Positions 58,734 to 64,000 of a stretch of DNA of 64,000 nucleotides are shown here, one piece after another. The DNA lies in the NCBI RefSeq assembly GCF_004337985.1, contig NC_043744.1, positions 4,112,663 to 4,176,662 of the forward strand, in the 5' to 3' direction. The position numbers and the translations under genes are program-made. The notes beneath the pieces were generated by a model. The model had not been told where the DNA came from. It did no database searches and saw only the letters and a list, made by a program, of their open reading frames with translations. The stretch comes from Pyricularia pennisetigena (lineage: Eukaryota; Ascomycota; Sordariomycetes; Magnaporthales; Pyriculariaceae). Within the stretch, counting starts at the first letter, position 1. The number at the start of each line of letters is the position of its first letter.

Positions 58734-59351
58734 ACGTCCAAGACGCGGGGGAGCGGTGAAGAAGTAGTTTATGGGGCTATAATGAAATTGTTTCCTTTTT
58801 TTTTCTTCTTTTTTTCTGAAACCCATCCACTCCCTCAAAATATATAACCAACACGATTTTTGATCCTATCTGCGAATCAGACCCCGGCCGTGTGCAAAGG
58901 GACTCCGTACTTTACCTTTATCGTATTGTTCCATCTTGCATCATATGCCGTTAGCTAGGAGAGTACCTGTTACGGTGGAAAAACAGGCAAAGAAGTCAAG
59001 GAAACCAGTGACATAGGCAGGAAGGTACATATGCAGAAGATAGGTAACTAAAGAAAAACCTGCCAGGCAACAGCCGGCACCCCAAGTCGTCCGGTAGCAC
59101 TATCTAGTATCTACCCAGGAAAACGTTATCAAAGAACGCCTATAGGCTTTAGCCTAGTCTTGAATACCTCGTCTGCTAATATAATTTCACCGTCAGGTCT
59201 GAGCTTATTTGCACCTACACGTCCTTGGTATTTAATAATCATCGTCATTGCCAGTGTTTATGTTTATGCCCTTATCCTGAACCTCAGTGAGTGCGGCGCG
59301 GATAACGTCTCATTATTTACAGCTCATGTAGCGTACAGTACCCGTATTGGT
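58734..59351. other. short convergent intergenic region
   Basis: Between the convergent ends of the secreted-protein gene and the metalloprotease gene. Only untranslated-type sequence is seen; it is somewhat AT-rich. Confidence 0.45.
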
Positions 59352-61827
59352 CTAAGCCTTTGTCACCCGGCACTTGGCGGTAGCAGCAACATCTCCAGCC
59401 GACTCAGAAACCGCCCGAAGAGTAACAACAGCCTCGTCAGCAGCATCGGCAGAGGCGCCCACAGCGACGCTGGTCCAGACCTTCTCGCCGAACTTGGCAT
59501 GCGCCAACGCGTTGGGTACCTCGACCCTCCACCCGGAACCTTCCACCTCCGCAGTCAGCCTGTAGACGTCGGAACTCAGGAACTCCTGAATGTTCTGCTG
59601 CGGGTGCAGCGCCCCTCCGGCAGTAACCTGCTTGCCAGTGTTTTCCAGCTCAAAGAAGCACGCAAGGCCGGCCTCGGTAGCAGCACCGGGGGCAGCGGCG
59701 CCGACCACGCCCTCAGCGAGCGCGACACCGTGCGTGCTGGGTCCACCGGAGCCATCGAGGGACCTCACAGCTGCGGTGTACGACAAAATGCCATCGGCGT
59801 CGCGGTGCCTGTCGAGGATGTAGAAGTGTAGCCGGTTGGCCTCGTCACGGAACTCGTATTCACTGCCGGAGCGCGTGCCGGCGTGGAAGAGGGCGTCGGA
59901 TAGCTGGCGGTAGTCACCGAGGGTGATCATGGCAACGCTACCGTTGGGCCGGATGAAGTCAAACATCTCGATGTCTTGGGGGTTGGCGTCGATCATCCAC
60001 TGGGGGGGTGGCAGTGTCAGCATAGGGTTACAGCGCAAGTGATACGCCAATGTTTGTTCTTTTTCAGTGACTGCACTTACTTGGAACGGCTGGGATGGCC
60101 ACTGTCCATTCGGGCCGACGTTCTTCGTCTTGGATATCATGACACCAGAGTCGGGCGTAAAGGAGTCGCTTCCCATGCGGTCTACAACCTCCACATTGTA
60201 GGTGTGGAAGCCGCGGCCGTCGCAGAACACGTCTGTGGAGACATTGCAAGGGGGCGAAAGGTCACCTCGAGCTCCGAGTGTAATGTTCAAGCCCAACAGG
60301 CCTCCAGGTCCGGGGGCCACAGAACGGGCCGTAAAAGTCGCCACGACGATGCCTGAATCAGCAAGACCGTCCCGTGATAGTTGTACCACGCTTTGGTTTG
60401 AGGCCAGTCCCAGTACCACCTTATCACGGATTGTGTGTAGGGATCCCTGGCTCCCACCCTTCAGTGCCGGAACTTGCCATCGCGTGTGAGGTCCACCCTG
60501 ATGGATAATTTAGTAAGGTATGTAGGGATTGGACGACTTTTGGCATTAATATCTATACTTACAGGGCCATTGAAGCTTCCTCTGGACATCATGGACCAAG
60601 GGCCTGTGTAACTCCTCTGGAGCGGGACTCCATATGGGTTCTAGTGTATGAGTTTCTGGTTAGTGTTGTGCGTCTCAGACAGACTTGGTATGGGAGATTG
60701 AGTGCTAGGGCTGGGTCTGGATAGTAATGCTGTTCCTGTGTCGACGTAACATTGGCTAAAAAAAGTCATGAAAAAAGTGCTTACGTTGTAGTTATCACCA
60801 ATATTGAGCAGATGGCTCAGCTCATGGGCGTAAACAGCCATGCCACTGCTTTCACCTTGGGTGCTGCTGCCGCTGCCGGCGTTGGGCCAAAGTGTTGCGG
60901 CAGACGCCCAGCTCGTCCACTCAACGTATCGAGTGCGGCCCCAGTTGGGCAGCGAACTGTTGGAAGGAGGGCCGAACTCCTCGGGAACGTCTTCGCGAGA
61001 CTGGAAACGCATCTCTCCAAACTCTTGCCACCTGTTGTTAAAAAATGCTATTGTTAGATATACAGATATTCTTGAGTGTTGCGGCAGCGCGACTCACGTG
61101 GCAGACTCGTCCTGGCCTGCGGAAAGGATAAAGACAAGCTCGTACTTGTCCGCCTCCTCACGGCCGATTTCGGCCCGCCATGCTGCGAGCGCATCGGTGC
61201 GGATGTTTAAGTTGCAGCTCTGGTCTGGCGGGCAGGCACCCTGGTTGAAGTCGTTCGATACACCGTATCTAGTTGCCGACGTGTTAAGACGATGCCAAAG
61301 ACGAGCCGAAACCCAGCCTGGGATGAACACAAAGAAACAACGCACTGGTATGCAAGCCTGGGCATCTGATACGGCCCAAACGACGTCAGGTCGACTCCAA
61401 ACCTGCCAGCCGAATCTTCCATCCAGTACTCGTGCAGGGTGTGGCCGCGGTTCAGCTCAGTCGGGACGTTGAGCAGTTCCTTGTAGTACTGGGGCACATC
61501 CTCCCTCTTCAGGCCGGAAACCTCGGGCTGCGGGTTTCCAAAGATGGTGGACTGCGTCGCCTGGGTGACAATGAATGGCCTGTCGGTGTAGTCGATGGTC
61601 ACGAGCGCGATGTTGAAGTTCCTGCTGGAACCCCTACGGGTCGGGTCGGACCAGTTGGTGCCGGGGATTGGCTTGTAGTCGGCCCAGGTCATGTTGTCCG
61701 GGTTCACCCAGTTCTGCGGGTCGATTGGCTTGAACGGGTCGCGGGGCGTGCAGGGCACGGCGGCCGTGAAGGCGGCGCCGACGAGCAGCAGCGCCGCGAC
61801 GGGGTGGTGGTGCGGGAGGCGCGGCAT
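59352..61827 (-). CDS. secreted M6-type (immune inhibitor A-like) metalloprotease
   Basis: Six exons on the minus strand: 61827-61346, 61268-61098, 61031-60785, 60640-60563, 60497-60081, 59999-59352, giving 680 aa with consistent phases. The N-terminal signal peptide has a hydrophobic core, AALLLVGAAFTAA. The zinc site HELSHLLNIGD spans about 287-297 (HExxH plus downstream Asp), typical of M6 domain-containing fungal proteases. The C-terminal ~350 residues are beta-rich and probably non-catalytic. The last intron (60000-60080) is 81 bp and stop-free, so its retention would add 27 residues without breaking the frame; the strong GTAAGT donor and CCCCCCAG acceptor favour removal. Probably acts outside the cell. 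Confidence 0.85.
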
Positions 61828-62716
61828 CTTGGTTCTGAGTACAGGCGCCTCTGGAATTGACCGTGGGACTGGTGCCTGGTATCGGCCCAGGAGCGGTCAA
61901 ACCTCAGATGGAGAGCAGCCCAGGCCGGGTTTTATCGTGTAATCATTGTCATATCCACCAAACATTTGATGACGAGGTTGCATCCCATCGTCGGGCGTCG
62001 GGCGGCGGCATGAGTCCCCGCCATCTCGAACAAGGTATTAAGCATAAGCAAGCCTGATAAGGCGGGTGACAAGCTTTAATTTCCGCCCGCCACCAGATGT
62101 GAACTGCTGTGACCAACGGCCGATTGCAGGGGGTTGAAAGTGCTGTCCATGAAAAAAGCCAAGACTGCGAAGAGGGGAAGCACCGCAATTATGCAGTGCT
62201 ACCTGCTCCATCTGGATTAGAACAGAACTGAACTTCCTATCTCAGCAAGAAATCGCCGCAGAATGAGGGTCAAGTTTTTGCAGCCGACGTCAGCAAGGAT
62301 AGCAGATTGACCTTTCAAGTCAGGGGGCAGATTGGTGTTACAATCTCGTGTGGGTTTCCTGGCTGGCGAATTGACTTTGAACTTTTCCGCGACAAAGCAA
62401 AACGCGTCATGGACACAGCGAGCGCCCCAGTTAATAATATCCACTATAGTTTAACCCTGGCCTGCTATTTCACTTATTGGCTGGCAATGTGTCACCTGGC
62501 TGTCTTGCTGGGCAGGGGCTTTTTGGGATCAGCTTCGAGGGTCGAATGTTAAGAAATAGGCTAATAAAAAATTAAATTGAGAAAAGACCAGCCCAGTTTA
62601 AACACATTCTTGTTTTAACACGAGGCAAGCTACTAAGGAGGACTGAACTTGAACAGAAGTGAAAAGAAGCCAAAAAATTCCAAGTGACAACCATTGCAAG
62701 ATGTCCACTCTGCTAC
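61828..62716. other. intergenic upstream of the metalloprotease
   Basis: Promoter side of the minus-strand protease. Only short frames without domains are seen. Confidence 0.4.
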
Positions 62717-62788
62717 TGACCCCGACCCGATTTGAACGGATAACCTTACGATCTGGAGTCGTACGCGCTACCGTTGCGCCACGAGGCC
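62717..62788 (-). tRNA. tRNA-Trp (anticodon CCA)
   Basis: The 72-nt minus-strand sequence folds as a tRNA. Acceptor GGCCTCG pairs with CGGGGTC, the D arm is GCGC-AACGGTA-GCGC, and the anticodon arm TACGA-CTCCAGA-TCGTA gives anticodon CCA. The T arm is ATCCG-TTCAAAT-CGGGT, followed by discriminator A. No intron. The CCA tail is not encoded, as expected in a eukaryote. Confidence 0.93.
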
Positions 62789-63575
62789 TTGGAGAAATCC
62801 CCTGTAAGTAGAGATTATATACAACTCACTGGATACGGCCTCCCATTTCTCAACAGCCGTTTCCTCCCAATCGGGTCGTGATGCTCAAGGTACCCAAGAA
62901 ACACTTTGTCACACTGTCATTTTGAAGCCTCGAGAATAGATGTGGTTGAGATTTTCCCAGGTTCTTGGCTCCACTGCGGTATCGCATGCGATGGAAGTCA
63001 CGCATCCAATCATGGGAGGAACCTAATCCCCAGCAAGCACATCGTCACCGCATAACACCTAATATTAGAAACAGAAGCATGCAAGGGATCCTTTAGGTCG
63101 CAATTGATTTCTTGTCACAAAAATCTTGTGTTGGGATGATCCAACAATGGGATCTGCCAACAACCCATTGTTTAAGGAATGAACCAGGATGTGTTGCCCA
63201 AGGAATCATCCTGTGCTGCTGTTTGTTGGAAGCATTTAAGCTTAACTGCCCAGGTAAAGGTAGATAGCTCAGGTAGGGCTCCCTGGGCTAAGGTAGGGTT
63301 CCTTGAGCTATAAACGTTGACTGCACGTCTTCTCAGTATCTCTGCTATTGACTCGTAGTCTTCTCGTTTTTTCCACATTGGGCTAGTTCTTATGCATCTT
63401 GCCTAGGTATGTAGCTACCTTCCCTGTCTTGTCCAAGTACTTTAACAAATTCGTCCCTTCAACAACGGATGGTAACAAAGTTAGTGGTAGTACGAAGCGC
63501 AAACTTGGCGCAACCCACTGTCAAATTTGAACAGAAAACCACGCAGGCACGGCCAACCATCGTCTTGGGACCATT
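62789..63575. other. intergenic upstream of the Clr5-domain gene
   Basis: Contains degenerate repeats of AGGTAGGG/TAAGGTAGGG type (about 63,250-63,310). No coding frame of note. Confidence 0.4.
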
Positions 63576-64000
63576 ATGGCGGACAAGGAACCCTCGACTT
63601 TGTCTGCCCTCTCGTCGATGACTCAACCACGGCCACAGATGACGATGCATGTACCCCCATTTCCGGTCAGGCCGAGAACGGATAAGGACTGGGAGGCATG
63701 GCGTCCGCAGATAGAGCACTATTATCAGGACCAAGACTGTGAGCTCAACGAGCTGATAGCCAAGATGAAGGAGCTGGGTCTATGGGGAACGTACGCTGTG
63801 TTGACCTTTGTTCATAATCAGTTACCTCCCGCGTGCCAGGACTAGGCTAACACGCTGCTATCACTGTACAGACGCAAGCAGTACATGAACCGCCTCAAAC
63901 AGTGGGGGGTGCTCAAGAATATCAAAGCGGAAGAGTATGAGGCGATTGTGCAGATCCGAGCCAGGCGACAAGCTTTGGGGAAGCAGACTGCCTTTATGGT
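63576..64000 (+). CDS. Clr5-domain protein, 5' part (runs off the window)
   Basis: Exon 1 is 63576-63790, then an 81-bp intron (63791-63871), then exon 2 from 63872 to the window edge. The spliced product reads KDWEAWRPQIEHYY, ELNELIAKMKELGLWGT, RKQYMNRLKQWGVLKNIKAE, the Clr5 domain found N-terminally in many Pezizomycotina proteins, often followed by ankyrin repeats or other modules. The tryptophan pattern W-x-x-W..GVLKN is intact. The function of the domain is not established; DNA-related roles have been suggested. The rest of the protein is outside the window. Confidence 0.85.

Noticed and set aside
58032..58838. 268-codon minus-strand frame across the N gap
   Set aside because: Antisense to the secreted protein, spans N and a homopolymer, gives poly-Lys.

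Overview
The window looks like nuclear DNA of a filamentous ascomycete (Pezizomycotina, probably Sordariomycetes). The reasons are short spliceosomal introns (56-144 bp) in most genes, fungal-type gene content (Csx1/NAM8-type RRM protein, Ecm29, Ubx5-type protein, GCK-class kinase, M6 protease, Clr5-domain protein), and transposon copies whose differences are mostly C-to-T/G-to-A, as repeat-induced point mutation (RIP) produces. An intact-ended 1857-bp pogo/Fot1-type element resembles Pot2 of Magnaporthe in size and TIR layout, which hints at Magnaporthales but does not prove it.

Layout. Positions 1-11,950 are a very AT-rich higher-order repeat: six related units, each with two ~350-bp sub-repeats headed by a CACGTG box, interspersed with MITE-like modules (about 50-bp imperfect TIRs, TA flanks, internal hairpin). 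From ~11,950 to 15,589 lies a 5'-truncated, frame-broken Ty1/copia element with an in-frame 9-bp minisatellite and a probable 3' LTR. A tRNA-related SINE-like repeat follows (15,616-16,210; a more strongly mutated, headless copy lies at 5,737-6,300). A RIP-damaged pogo/Fot1 element occupies 17,571-19,427, and a Ulp1-protease fragment (20,861-21,103) sits between two direct repeats.

From ~21.9 kb the sequence is GC-balanced and gene-bearing: MSH4 (+, nine exons, one GC-AG intron), a streptogramin-lyase-like pseudogene (-), a three-RRM protein (-), a ~7.5-kb gene-poor interval, then three co-directional + strand genes: ECM29 (proteasome adaptor), a UBA-UAS-UIM-UBX protein (Cdc48/ubiquitin), and a Ste20/GCK-type kinase with a polyglutamine run. 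Ecm29 and the UBX protein both belong to the ubiquitin-proteasome system. After these come a small membrane-like hypothetical protein (-), an F-box pseudogene broken by an in-frame TGA and frameshifts, a 230-aa secreted protein with an assembly gap in its intron, a secreted M6-type metalloprotease (-, six exons), a tRNA-Trp (-), and the 5' part of a Clr5-domain gene running off the window end.

The main contrast is between a repeat-packed AT-rich compartment (first third) and a housekeeping gene compartment. All exon structures were derived by eye from splice sites and reading-frame continuity; starts are the least certain part.
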